Shown here: in pieces, positions 34,304 through 42,591 of the stretch
Numbering within the stretch: position 1 is the first letter of the stretch
How the letters are laid out: every line of letters starts with the position of its first letter
Assembly (NCBI GenBank): GCA_039922495.1
Contig: JBDTEO010000015.1
Location: 43,076 to 107,075, forward strand
DNA length: 64,000 bases
Origin: JALYYC01 sp039922495
GTDB lineage: Bacteria > Chloroflexota > Dormibacteria > CF-121
Reading direction: 5' to 3'
Made by a program: the position numbers and the translations under genes
Notes under the pieces: generated by a model
Seen by the model: only the letters and a program-made list of their open reading frames with translations
Told to the model about the DNA's origin: nothing
The model's database searches: none

Positions 34304-35185
34304 ATGAAAGCCGATCGCATCGCCGAACACAACCTCAAGATGTGGGAGCTCCTCGCCAGCAAGGCGATGAACTACACGCGACCGTTCGGCCGTCCCCCAA
34401 AGACCAGAGCCGGCATGCGCCGCTTTATGGACAAGCGATCCCGGCTCAAGGGGGTGCGCCTCGATGGCGCCCGGGTGCTCGGCCTTGCCGCGGGCGGCGG
34501 ATGGGACCCGGTCATCTTCGCCAAGCTGGGCGCCGAATCAACCGTCTTCGATATCTCGCCGACGCAGCTCAAGACGGTCCGCGACCTCGCGAAACGGCAG
34601 AAGGTCAGGGTCCGCACGGTCCGCGGCGACATGCGCGACCTGTCCGTGTTCAAGGACGAGTCCTTCGACGTGGTCTGGCACTGTCATTCGCTCGTTTTCA
34701 TCGACGATGCGCCCAGGGTGCTTCGCGAGGTCGGGCGCGTCCTGGCCGCGGGTGGCACCTATCTGATGTCGACCATGCATCCCACAACCCGCCGCCTCTA
34801 CGGGACCTACACGGGAACCGGCTGGTACCCGAAGGTCACCTACTTCGAAAACAAGCCGATGCCTTATGACACCGACTGGGACGCGACCTGGACCTTCGGC
34901 CGCAAGCGGGTGGTGGCGCCCACCATCGAGTACGGGCATACCTTCGAGACCATCGTCAACAGCCTGGCCTCGGCCGGCGTCGTGGTGGACGGCATCTGGG
35001 AGTTCTCGCCGGGCCCGCCGGAGCCCGATGCCGAGAAGGGGAGTGACGCCCACCTCGATGAGATCTTCCCCGCCTTTATCGAGGTGCGTGGCCGGAAGCT
35101 CCTACCCGGCCCGACCTCTAACGGGGCGAAGCGCGCCACCCCGCGTCGACGGATGCCCAAACAACCCCAACGCAAATCCCGATAG
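34304..35185 (+). CDS. Class I SAM-dependent methyltransferase
   Basis: 293 residues. SAM-binding GARVLGLAAGGGWDPVIFAKLG (motif I, with LAAGGG instead of the common VGxGxG), acidic VFDIS, GDMRDLSVFKDESFDVVWHC and FIDDAPRVLREVGRVLAAGG. The N-terminal 50 residues (HNLKMWELLASKAMNYTRP) match a methyltransferase group seen in actinobacteria and Chloroflexota. The C-terminal tail is basic (RRRMPKQPQRKSR). Substrate unknown. Confidence 0.8.
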   Translation: MKADRIAEHNLKMWELLASKAMNYTRPFGRPPKTRAGMRRFMDKRSRLKGVRLDGARVLGLAAGGGWDPVIFAKLGAESTVFDISPTQLKTVRDLAKRQKVRVRTVRGDMRDLSVFKDESFDVVWHCHSLVFIDDAPRVLREVGRVLAAGGTYLMSTMHPTTRRLYGTYTGTGWYPKVTYFENKPMPYDTDWDATWTFGRKRVVAPTIEYGHTFETIVNSLASAGVVVDGIWEFSPGPPEPDAEKGSDAHLDEIFPAFIEVRGRKLLPGPTSNGAKRATPRRRMPKQPQRKSR

Positions 35186-35220
35186 TCGCAAGCTCGCCCG
35201 CCACGGAGCGTTTCTCCCCC

Positions 35221-35559
35221 GTGACACCCCGTAGGCGCGACGCGGGACAGGCCCTCCTCGAGCAGGCGGGCGCCGATCTCGCACGCTTCTTGAAGCAGTC
35301 CACGAGAATCCGACGCCAGGTCGGGAAGGTCGCCAGGTCGACCGCCCAGCAGGCCGTGGTCAAGGGTGCCGGCACCCTTCGCCGCCAGGCCGATGATCTC
35401 CAGGCGGGTCTCAAGAAGCTGAGCGCAAGGCTGGCCACGCTGGAGCACGGCAACGCCGCGTCGCCAAAGGCTCCTGCCCCCAGGGCAGCCGCCCCGCGCA
35501 AGCGATCGGCCCCAACAGCCCGGACGCGCCGCCCCGCCCGACCCAAGAAAGCGGCGTAG
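35221..35559 (+). CDS. Small basic protein with Ala/Pro/Lys/Arg-rich tail
   Basis: 112 residues, GTG start. The first 75 form an amphipathic helical region (ALLEQAGADLARFLKQST, RRQADDLQAGLKKLSARL), and the last 37 are a disordered histone-H1-like tail of Ala, Pro, Lys and Arg. The pattern fits phasin-like or nucleoid-associated proteins. The direct family is not recognised; DNA, RNA or granule binding is inference from charge. Confidence 0.5.
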   Translation: MTPRRRDAGQALLEQAGADLARFLKQSTRIRRQVGKVARSTAQQAVVKGAGTLRRQADDLQAGLKKLSARLATLEHGNAASPKAPAPRAAAPRKRSAPTARTRRPARPKKAA

Positions 35560-35663
35560 GTCTTGGCCCCCGGCGCACGAGCCGACACCAAACGCGGTGG
35601 CCCTATGCATCGGCTGGACTCTGTGATACAAGAGTAGCCATCACGGGAAGGAGGGTCCAGCAA

Positions 35664-37028
35664 ATGAGTATCAGCGCCCCGTCCGCCGCTACCCGCATCC
35701 TGCTCGACGAGAAGGAGATGCCGAGTCGCTGGTACAACATCCAGGCTGACTTGCCATTTCCTCTGGATCCGCCCCTGCACCCCGGAACCAAGCAGCCGAT
35801 CGGCCCGCAGGACCTGGCGCCGCTATTTCCGATGGAGTTGATCCTCCAGGAGGTTTCGCAGGAGCGCTACATCGACATTCCGGAACCGGTTCAGCAGGCG
35901 CTGCGGCTCTGGCGGCCCACGCCGCTGATGCGGGCCCATCGCCTGGAGAAGGCGCTGGGAACCACCGCCAGGATCTTTTACAAGTACGAGGGGGTCAGCC
36001 CGGCCGGCTCCCATAAGCCGAACACCGCCGTGCCGCAGGCGTTTTACAACAAGGTGGCCGGGACCAAGCGGCTGACCACCGAGACCGGCGCCGGGCAGTG
36101 GGGGAGTGCACTGGCTTTCGCCAGCGCGCTCTTCGATCTCGAGTGCATGGTCTACATGGTCAAGATCAGTTACGAGCAGAAGCCCTATCGCAAAAGCATG
36201 ATGGAGACCTGGGGCGCCAGCGTGGTGCCCAGCCCGTCATCGCTCACCAACGCCGGTCGCCGCATCCTCGAGGAGGACCCGAACTCCACCGGCAGTCTGG
36301 GGATCGCCATCTCAGAGGCCGTCGAGGACGCCGCCATGCGCGAGGACACCAAGTACTCGCTGGGCAGCGTGCTGAACCACGTCCTGATGCACCAGACCGT
36401 CATTGGCGAAGAGGCGTTGCTGCAATGCGAGCGCGCCGGCGCCATGCCCGACGTGGTCGTGGGATGCGTCGGCGGCGGCAGCAACTTCAGTGGCCTGGCC
36501 TTCCCCTTCCTGCGCGATCGGTTGCAGGGAAAGACCAAAACGAGGTTCGTCGCTGCCGAGCCGGATGCATGCCCCTCGATCACCCGGGGCAAGTACGCCT
36601 ACGACTTTGGCGACACGATCGGGATGACCCCGCTGGTCAAGATGCACACGCTCGGCCATACCTTCATTCCGGCGGGGATTCACGCCGGTGGCCTGCGCTA
36701 CCACGGCATGGCCCCGCTGGTGTCGGCGCTGGTGGAGCATGGCTTCATCGAGGGCGTGGCATTCCCGCAGACCAGCGTGTTCGAAGCCGCGGTGCAGTTC
36801 GCCCGCACCGAAGGCACCATCCCGGCGCCCGAAAGCGCCCACGCCATCAAGGCAGTCATCGACGAGGCGCGTCGCGCGACGGAGGAGGGCCGCTCGCCGG
36901 TGATCCTCTTCAACCTGAGCGGCCACGGCCTGGTCGACATGGCGGCCTACGACAGCTACTTCAAAGGCACCATCAAAGACGTGCCGCTCGCCGCCGAGCG
37001 CATCGCAGAGCTGGTCGGCGCCCTCTAG
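35664..37028 (+). CDS. Tryptophan synthase beta-like enzyme, TrpB2 type
   Basis: 454 residues, longer than canonical TrpB (about 400), with the N-terminal extension of the TrpB2 class (RWYNIQADLPFPLDPPLHP). PLP lysine is Lys118 in PAGSHKPNTA; TETGAGQWGSALAFA and the phosphate-binding CVGGGSNFSGLAFPFL follow. TrpB2 works without TrpA, making tryptophan from serine and indole, or scavenging indole. No other trp gene is near. AAGGAGGG lies 9 bases before the ATG. Confidence 0.92.
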   Translation: MSISAPSAATRILLDEKEMPSRWYNIQADLPFPLDPPLHPGTKQPIGPQDLAPLFPMELILQEVSQERYIDIPEPVQQALRLWRPTPLMRAHRLEKALGTTARIFYKYEGVSPAGSHKPNTAVPQAFYNKVAGTKRLTTETGAGQWGSALAFASALFDLECMVYMVKISYEQKPYRKSMMETWGASVVPSPSSLTNAGRRILEEDPNSTGSLGIAISEAVEDAAMREDTKYSLGSVLNHVLMHQTVIGEEALLQCERAGAMPDVVVGCVGGGSNFSGLAFPFLRDRLQGKTKTRFVAAEPDACPSITRGKYAYDFGDTIGMTPLVKMHTLGHTFIPAGIHAGGLRYHGMAPLVSALVEHGFIEGVAFPQTSVFEAAVQFARTEGTIPAPESAHAIKAVIDEARRATEEGRSPVILFNLSGHGLVDMAAYDSYFKGTIKDVPLAAERIAELVGAL

Positions 37029-37036
37029 GCCACTTG

Positions 37037-37106
37037 CTCCCTTCCCCTCGCGGGAGGCGCTCCACCGTTCTCCCTTCCCCGCTTGCGGGGAGGGTGGGGT
37101 GGGGGT
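37037..37106. repeat. REP-like pair of GC-rich palindromic units
   Basis: Two related units: CTCCCTTCCCCTCGCGGGAGG (37037-37057, given here only to show symmetry; stem CTCCC/GGGAG) and a longer one at 37070-37105 with stem CCCTTCCCCGC/GCGGGGAGGG (one bulged T) and a GGGTGGGGTGGGGG tail. Such units are dispersed in many soil genomes. Here it also lies between the ends of TrpB2 and a broken gene and could stop transcription both ways. Confidence 0.6.
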
Positions 37107-37127
37107 GATGACACCTGCAACCTTGAG

Positions 37128-37631
37128 TTAACCGGTCGCCACCACCGCGGCGCAGCGGTGGCAGAGCGCTAGCAACGCCGACCGTCGGAGCCAGAAGTCT
37201 TCACCGACGGCCCAGCGGTCGAGCGTTCGATTGAGCTTCGAATATCGCTCAACCAGGGAGTCGGCGACGACCCCAGCCAGCTCATTGACCAGCGCCCAGG
37301 TCTTGGAGTCGCGGAGGAAGCGCTCGATCAAGGTGACGTCCGCGGGTGTGAGCGGGCCGCCGAATGAATCCAGCGGCATGACCGCGGTGATCCGGTGCTC
37401 GAACACCGGGTCCTTCCAGAGTGTGCGGACAAGCCTCCGGAGGCCGGCCACATTCAGATCGGGCTGCGCGCGCTTGACCCTGTGGACCGCACTTCGGATC
37501 GCCGCCAGTCGGCACCCGTAAAAAACGAGTTCGCTCTTCAGGTAGCGCTTTTCCTGGACGGCGCGCGACGCGTCGCCGGCGGCTTTGAGCTCGCGGGCGA
37601 GCCCGGCGGCCTGCCGAGCCGGATCCGGCTT
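37128..37631 (-). pseudogene. Broken DNA alkylation repair gene (AlkD family)
   Basis: The frame reads KPDPARQAAGLARELKAAGD, QEKRYLKSELVFYGC, LWKDPVFEHRITAVM and DFWLRRSALLALCHRC, an unmistakable AlkD-type HEAT-repeat glycosylase. There is AAG where the start codon would be expected, no good initiator nearby (an ATG at about 37700 lies inside the preceding LLM gene), and the protein stops after ALLALCHRC, lacking roughly 70 C-terminal residues with the last HEAT repeats. The truncated end lies 22 bases from the REP-like repeat, so a rearrangement there may have removed it. Confidence 0.7.
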
Positions 37632-38610
37632 AGTGGAGCTTGGGGAGGACTTCCTTGCTGAAGGCGTCGATCCACTCCGCCTGGTTGCGCCCGACATTGT
37701 GCAGGTACACCTGGTCGAAGCCGAGGTTGATAAATTTCTGGATTTCCTTGGCATGGGCGTCGAGACTCGAGGAGATCAGCATTCGACCCTTGAAGTCTTC
37801 AGGCCGGACGATCTTCGCCATCTGGGCGAAGTCCTGTGGCGAGCGGATGTCGGCCTTTGGGAACTTCATTCCGCCATTCGGCCACTCCGTCATCGCGTTG
37901 GCCATCGCCTCCTCATCCGTCTTCGCCCACGACAGGTGCAGCTGCAAAATCTTCGGCATCGCGGCCGGGTCCTTGCCAGCCTCGCGCGCGCCCTTCTCGA
38001 AGCGCTGAAAGACGCTCTCGATCTTTTCTTCCGGCGCGCCCACGGTGATCAGGCCGTCGCAGAATTTGCCGGTCTTCTCTGCCGTGACCGGTCCGGCCGT
38101 CGCGACATAGATCGGCGGGGGCTTCTCCGGCATCGTCCAGAGTCGCATCGTTTCCATTTTGTAGAACTCGCCGGCGTGCTTCACATCCTTGCCGGAGAAC
38201 AGCTTGCGGATGATCTCGATCGACTCGAACATCCGGCTGATGCGCTCGGCGACCTCCGGCCAGTACGACGCGACGACATGTTCGTTCAGGGCTTCGCCCG
38301 ATCCGAGGCCCAACCAAAAGCGGCCCGGATACATCGCGGCCATCGTGGCGGCGGCCTGGGCGATGATCGCCGGATGCTGCCGGAACGATGGACAGGTCAC
38401 GCCTGGCCCGATATCCCCCTTGGTGCGCTCCGCGGCCGCGGTCATGAACGACCAGACGAACGCCGCCTGTCCCTGGTCGGGCGTCCAGGGCTGCACGTGG
38501 TCCGCGGCCATCACGCCGCTGAAGCCGGCCGCCTCCGCCGTCTGGCAGTACGACAGGAGCTCCGTAGGATGGAACTGTTCGAGCATCGCGGCATAGCCGA
38601 TCTTTGCCAT
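37630..38610 (-). CDS. F420-dependent LLM oxidoreductase (FGD-like subgroup)
   Basis: 326 residues. MAKIGYAAMLEQFHPTELL, GVMAADHVQPWTPDQGQAAF, GVTCPSFRQHPAIIAQAAAT, GRFWLGLGSGEALNEHVV and IYVATAGPVTAEKTGKFCDG place it in the group around F420-dependent glucose-6-phosphate dehydrogenase (TIGR03557-type). Whether glucose-6-phosphate is the substrate cannot be told. A likely source of reduced F420 for other enzymes in the region. Confidence 0.88.
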   Translation of the reverse strand: MAKIGYAAMLEQFHPTELLSYCQTAEAAGFSGVMAADHVQPWTPDQGQAAFVWSFMTAAAERTKGDIGPGVTCPSFRQHPAIIAQAAATMAAMYPGRFWLGLGSGEALNEHVVASYWPEVAERISRMFESIEIIRKLFSGKDVKHAGEFYKMETMRLWTMPEKPPPIYVATAGPVTAEKTGKFCDGLITVGAPEEKIESVFQRFEKGAREAGKDPAAMPKILQLHLSWAKTDEEAMANAMTEWPNGGMKFPKADIRSPQDFAQMAKIVRPEDFKGRMLISSSLDAHAKEIQKFINLGFDQVYLHNVGRNQAEWIDAFSKEVLPKLH

Positions 38611-38627
38611 GCCGTTAATTCTGCCGC

Positions 38628-38864
38628 CTAGCGGTTATAGCGTGCCGGTCCCGAGATGCCGTTCGTGCGCGGTCGGTAGAAAGAAGCCACCACACCGCCG
38701 GCAATGGCCAGCGCAATCGCGACCAGCCCGTGCTTGATGTGCCGACCGGGGCCGAAGAAGGCGATGTGCGGGCCGATGATATACAGCCAGGCCGCCGCGA
38801 GCCCGAGAAAGATCATGACCAGCCCAACCCAGAACAGCAGCGGTCGCATCGATTCTCTATCCAT
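38628..38864 (-). CDS. Small two-span membrane protein
   Basis: 78 residues: LLFWVGLVMIFLGLAAAWLYIIG and HGLVAIALAIAGGVVASFY are membrane helices separated by a short FFGPGRHIKHG loop. A good GAGGAATC precedes the ATG. It lies 16 bases downstream of uppP on the same strand, so is probably co-transcribed. Family not recognised. Confidence 0.65.
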   Translation of the reverse strand: MDRESMRPLLFWVGLVMIFLGLAAAWLYIIGPHIAFFGPGRHIKHGLVAIALAIAGGVVASFYRPRTNGISGPARYNR

Positions 38865-38880
38865 GATTCCTCGTCCTTCC

Positions 38881-39723
38881 TCAGCGGCTCAGCAGAATAA
38901 ACGCCAGAATGCCAAACGCGGCGCAATAAATCGCAAACGGATCAAGCCGTCCCACCTTGAAGTATCGCATGAGGTAGGCAACGCTGAAAAAGGCTGCGGC
39001 GCCGGCCACCACACCGGCCAGAACGTACATCGGCAGGTGCGGCATCGCGGCCGGGGTAAACAGGTCGGGGACTTTGAGCACGCCCGCCGCGAAGATGATC
39101 GGGGTTGCCAGCAAGAAGGAGAAGCGCGCCGCGCCTTCGTGGGTCAGATTGCCGAGCAGCCCGGCGACCATCGTGCTGCCCGAGCGGGAGATGCCGGGAA
39201 GCAGCGCGAGGATCTGGGCCGACCCGATCCCGATCGCGGTCGGAATCTTGAGCTGGTCGAGGTCGGTCCGTCCGGCCTCGGCCGCCACCGCGCGCCGCCG
39301 CAGGCGTTCGCCGCCGAACATGATCAGGCCATTCACGACCAGGAAGGCGGCAGCCGCCCGAGGGCTCGCGAAGAGGCTCTGGACCGGTTTCTGGAAGAGA
39401 TAGCCGACCAGCCCGGCCGGGATGGTGCCGGCGATCAGGCGCCAGCCCAGCCGTTCGCTCGGGGTGCCCTGCATCCGACCGGCGATCGCACTCTTGAGGA
39501 CCGCGGACACGATTGCCAGCCAGTCGCGCCAGAAATAGATGACCAGCGCCGTCGCGGTACCCACATGGAGGAGCACGACGAAGGCCAGAAACTGGGGGTC
39601 ATGCTGGTCGACCGACCAGCCCAGCAGCTTGGGGAGGATGACCGTATGCCCGAGGCTGCTAACCGGAAAGAGTTCTGTGACCCCCTGGATCAACGCCAAT
39701 ACGAGGGCCTGGAAGAGCGACAT
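38881..39723 (-). CDS. uppP: Undecaprenyl-diphosphatase (BacA/UppP)
   Basis: 280 residues, multi-span. The catalytic blocks are GVTELFPVSSLGHTVILP (E/Q-SSxGH region) and LLPGISRSGSTMVAGLL (PGxSRSGxT). It recycles the lipid carrier for peptidoglycan by removing a phosphate from undecaprenyl diphosphate and gives bacitracin tolerance. Its ATG is only 20 bases from the divergent cofD ATG, so each promoter must overlap the other gene or be very compact. Confidence 0.95.
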   Translation of the reverse strand: MSLFQALVLALIQGVTELFPVSSLGHTVILPKLLGWSVDQHDPQFLAFVVLLHVGTATALVIYFWRDWLAIVSAVLKSAIAGRMQGTPSERLGWRLIAGTIPAGLVGYLFQKPVQSLFASPRAAAAFLVVNGLIMFGGERLRRRAVAAEAGRTDLDQLKIPTAIGIGSAQILALLPGISRSGSTMVAGLLGNLTHEGAARFSFLLATPIIFAAGVLKVPDLFTPAAMPHLPMYVLAGVVAGAAAFFSVAYLMRYFKVGRLDPFAIYCAAFGILAFILLSR

Positions 39724-39728
39724 GCTTG

Positions 39729-39734
39729 CATAAT
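39729..39734 (+). promoter_or_regulatory. Candidate -10 element for cofD (leaderless mRNA)
   Basis: CATAAT ends 9 bases before the cofD ATG at 39744. That spacing would put the transcription start on or next to the start codon. No Shine-Dalgarno sequence is present in the gap, which agrees with leaderless translation. The -35 is not recognisable. Confidence 0.35.
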
Positions 39735-39743
39735 GATGCTGGA

Positions 39744-40694
39744 ATGACCCGCTCGCCCGTCGTCGTCCTCGCCGGTGGGGTGGGCGCGGCCCGTTTCCTG
39801 CGCGGCCTGGTTCAGGTGGTGCCCGCCGAGGAGATCGTCGTCATCGGCAATACCGGCGACGACCTGTGGTGGCGCGGGCTCTACATCGCGCCCGATCTCG
39901 ATACGGTGACCTACTGGCTGGCCGGGCTGGCCGACACGGAACGGGGTTGGGGGATCCGGGGCGACACCTTCACCGCCCAGCGCGGCCTGGAGGAACTCGC
40001 GTCGGATGCCTGGTTTCAGCTCGGCGATCGCGACCTCGCCACCCACCTCTACCGCACCGGCCGGATCCGAGACGGCGCGCCGCTGTCGACGGTGACTGCC
40101 GAGCTTGCCCAGCGACAGGGCGTGGCCGCTCGCATCCTGCCCATGAGTGACGATCCGATCGAGACACGACTCAAAACCGATGTCGGCGACCTCCATTTCC
40201 AGGAATACTTCGTTCGTGAGGCCTGCCACCCTTCCGTCAGCCAGATCTACTGGACCGGGCTCGACCACGCGATGCCCGCGCCGGGGGTGATCGAGGCGAT
40301 CGAGGATGCCCGCCTGGTGCTGATCGCGCCCAGCAATCCCATCATCAGCATCGGGCCGATCCTCCGCGTCCCTGGCGTCCGTGGGGCGCTCCGGTCCGCG
40401 CGTGAACGGACGATCGCCGTGTCCCCGCTGGTCGCTGGTCGCGCGATCAAGGGTCCGACGGTCGCCCTGATGCGGGCGGAAGGCGCCCGTGCCGACGCGC
40501 TCGGGGTGGCGCACCTCTACCGGGACATCGCCTCAGGGTTCGTGCTCGACTCGGTCGACCAGGCTCTCCACACCGAGATCAGCGAGCTTGGCTACCGGGT
40601 CGCGACCCTGTCGACCATGCTCGACGACCCGTCCGACGCGCGGACGGTTGCGTCGGCGGCGCTCGCCCTCGTCACGGAGCCAACCGCGGCATGA
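39744..40694 (+). CDS. cofD: 2-phospho-L-lactate / PEP transferase for coenzyme F420
   Basis: 316 residues (CofD/FbiA). Transfers the phospholactyl or phosphoenolpyruvyl moiety to the deazaflavin Fo. VVLAGGVGAARFLRGLVQ is the nucleotide loop; VIGNTGDDLWWRGLYIAPDLDTV is the family signature, and SNPIISIGPIL and the MSDDPIETRL loop are conserved. ATG 39744 was preferred over TTG 39726, which would add six residues not seen in the family. Its stop overlaps the cofC ATG. First gene of a cofD-cofC-cofE operon. Confidence 0.94.
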   Translation: MTRSPVVVLAGGVGAARFLRGLVQVVPAEEIVVIGNTGDDLWWRGLYIAPDLDTVTYWLAGLADTERGWGIRGDTFTAQRGLEELASDAWFQLGDRDLATHLYRTGRIRDGAPLSTVTAELAQRQGVAARILPMSDDPIETRLKTDVGDLHFQEYFVREACHPSVSQIYWTGLDHAMPAPGVIEAIEDARLVLIAPSNPIISIGPILRVPGVRGALRSARERTIAVSPLVAGRAIKGPTVALMRAEGARADALGVAHLYRDIASGFVLDSVDQALHTEISELGYRVATLSTMLDDPSDARTVASAALALVTEPTAA

Positions 40695-41359
40695 AGCTCG
40701 CCATTGTCGTCCCGGTGAAATCGCCCCGGCGCGCGAAGCACCGCCTCGAGGCGCTCCTGAGTGCGGAGGAGCGGGCGACCCTCGCCATCACGATGGCGCA
40801 CGATGTCATGGGGATCGTCGCCCAGTTGACGGAGTACGGTCGCCTCGTGGTGTCCGATGATCCGGACGTCCTGAAGGCGGCCCGTGAATACGGGTTGGAG
40901 GCGCTGGAAGATCGGCGCCTGCAGGGCCAGAGCGCGGCGGTGCAACAGGGCTTTGCGGCTTCCTGGGATCAGGGCTACACGGCGGCGGTCACCATCCCCG
41001 GCGACGTGCCGGGCGTCTCGGTGGAGGAATTACGCGATCTGTGTTCCTACCGGCCCGAGCTCGAGGTGTTGCTGGCGCGCGATCGGGAGCGGGTGGGGAC
41101 CAACGGTCTTCGGCTGATCCCGCCACACGCGATCACGCTGCGCTTCGGAGAGGACAGCTATCGCCTGCACCGCGATGAGGCGGTGCGCGCCAATCGCAGC
41201 TTCGAGACGCATGACGTCGAAGGCCTCGGCTGCGACCTGGACCGTCCCGAGGACGTGATGGCCTTTCAGCGCCTGCAGCGCGACTGCCGCACGCTTCGAC
41301 TCCTGACCGAGCTGCGCGTCTTCGATCGAGTCCCGGCGGTCGTGACGCCGACCATTTGA
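40691..41359 (+). CDS. cofC: Phospholactate / PEP guanylyltransferase for F420
   Basis: 222 residues (CofC/FbiD). Activates the phospho-acid with GTP to give the donor used by CofD. AIVVPVKSPRRAKHRLEALLS is the nucleotide-binding start (VK-Lys), VVSDDPDVL and TIPGDVPGVS carry metal-binding Asp residues, and the C-terminal half has DVEGLGCDLDRPEDV. Couples at both ends (ATGA to cofD, TTGA to cofE). Confidence 0.92.
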   Translation: MKLAIVVPVKSPRRAKHRLEALLSAEERATLAITMAHDVMGIVAQLTEYGRLVVSDDPDVLKAAREYGLEALEDRRLQGQSAAVQQGFAASWDQGYTAAVTIPGDVPGVSVEELRDLCSYRPELEVLLARDRERVGTNGLRLIPPHAITLRFGEDSYRLHRDEAVRANRSFETHDVEGLGCDLDRPEDVMAFQRLQRDCRTLRLLTELRVFDRVPAVVTPTI

Positions 41360-42105
41360 CGTCGATCGCGATCCACCCGATTGGTGGCCTACCCGAGGTG
41401 ACGACCGGCATGGCGCTGGCGCCATTGCTGATCGAGGGGATTCGCCGCCAAAGGCTCCAGCTCGAGGCGGCTGATGTCGTCGTCGTCACCCAGAAGGTCG
41501 TCTCTAAGGCTGAAGGGCGCGTCGTCCATCTTGCCACCGTGAAACCGGGCGATCGGGCGCGGGAGACGGCGGCACGGATCGGTTTCGACCCGCGGCACGT
41601 CGAGGTCATCCTGTCCGAGTCGTCCCGTATCGTGCGCGAGGCGCCGCATGTATTGATCACCGAGACTCGCCAGGGGTTCATCTGCGCCAACGCGGGCGTC
41701 GATCGCTCCAATGCCGGTGGGCGCGACCTGCTGGTCCTCCTACCGGAAGACGCGGACGCCTCCGCGCGACGGCTGCGCGCTGCCGTGCTCGACCAGCTAG
41801 GCGTGGCGCCGGGCATCGTCATTTCGGACAGCTTCGGGCGCGCCTGGCGTGAGGGCCAGGTGAACGTTGCGATCGGCTGCGCCGGTGTCCTGGCCATGCG
41901 TGACTACCGCGGAGGTCGCGATGCCGACGGCTACGAGTTGCAGGGCACCATGCTGGGCGTGGCGGACGAGCTCGCCTCGGCCGCGGAGCTGGTGATGGGC
42001 AAGCTCGACCGCGTGCCCGCGGCCTTGATTCGCGGGGCTGCGGTTGACGGCGATGACGACGCCCGTGTCTTGCTGCGCGACCCCGCCATCGACCTCTTCC
42101 GATGA
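41356..42105 (+). CDS. cofE: F420:gamma-glutamyl ligase
   Basis: 249 residues from a TTG overlapping the cofC stop. Adds glutamates to F420-0 using GTP. VVVTQKVVSKAEGRVVHL, ITETRQGFICANAGVDRSN, ISDSFGRAWREGQVNVAIG and YELQGTMLGVADELASAAE are hallmark CofE segments. The length is that of single-domain archaeal-type CofE; the C-terminal nitroreductase-like domain of mycobacterial FbiB is absent. The Fo synthase (fbiC/cofGH) is not in this window. Confidence 0.94.
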   Translation: MTSIAIHPIGGLPEVTTGMALAPLLIEGIRRQRLQLEAADVVVVTQKVVSKAEGRVVHLATVKPGDRARETAARIGFDPRHVEVILSESSRIVREAPHVLITETRQGFICANAGVDRSNAGGRDLLVLLPEDADASARRLRAAVLDQLGVAPGIVISDSFGRAWREGQVNVAIGCAGVLAMRDYRGGRDADGYELQGTMLGVADELASAAELVMGKLDRVPAALIRGAAVDGDDDARVLLRDPAIDLFR

Positions 42106-42584
42106 AGGTCGGCCTGATCGCCGACACGCAGGGGAGCTACGACATCGAGGCACTCCTCCGGCATGTCGCCAGTGCCTTCAAGGGCGTCGATGAGATCTGG
42201 CATGCGGGCGATTGGGGCTATCCCGCGGTCCTCGACGGGCTCAAGACGCTGGGTCGCCTCGTAGTGGTTAACGGCAACGCCCCGGAGGACTCGAACTACC
42301 CGATGACGATCGAGGGCACCATCGGCCGCTGGCGGGTCGGTATGGTCCACGATCTGGATGCTCGCCGAAAGCGCTGGGCGCAGGGCTACGACGTCGTCAT
42401 TCACGGTCATACGCACCGCTGGCGAGACGAGGTGGTCGGCCGAACGCGCTTCATCAATCCAGGCACGGCAACCCGGCCGCAGTTCGGCGGCGTTGAGCGA
42501 ACCATGGCGATCTTGAACTTCGGATCCGACCTCCTGGTGGAGAAGCTTCCGGTGCCCAAGTTCCCCAAACGAGCGACGATATGA
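42102..42584 (+). CDS. YfcE/MJ0936-type metallophosphoesterase
   Basis: 160 residues of the calcineurin-like phosphodiesterase family. Metal-ligand motifs: LIADTQGSY (Asp; Gln in place of the more usual His), HAGDWGYPAVLDGL (GD), VVNGNAPED (GNxD-like, Ala replacing Cys/His) and VIHGHTHRWRDE (GHTH). The gene overlaps the cofE stop (ATGA). Substrate unknown; likely a cyclic or small phosphodiester. Confidence 0.85.
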   Translation: MKVGLIADTQGSYDIEALLRHVASAFKGVDEIWHAGDWGYPAVLDGLKTLGRLVVVNGNAPEDSNYPMTIEGTIGRWRVGMVHDLDARRKRWAQGYDVVIHGHTHRWRDEVVGRTRFINPGTATRPQFGGVERTMAILNFGSDLLVEKLPVPKFPKRATI

Positions 42585-42591
42585 TGGCCTG

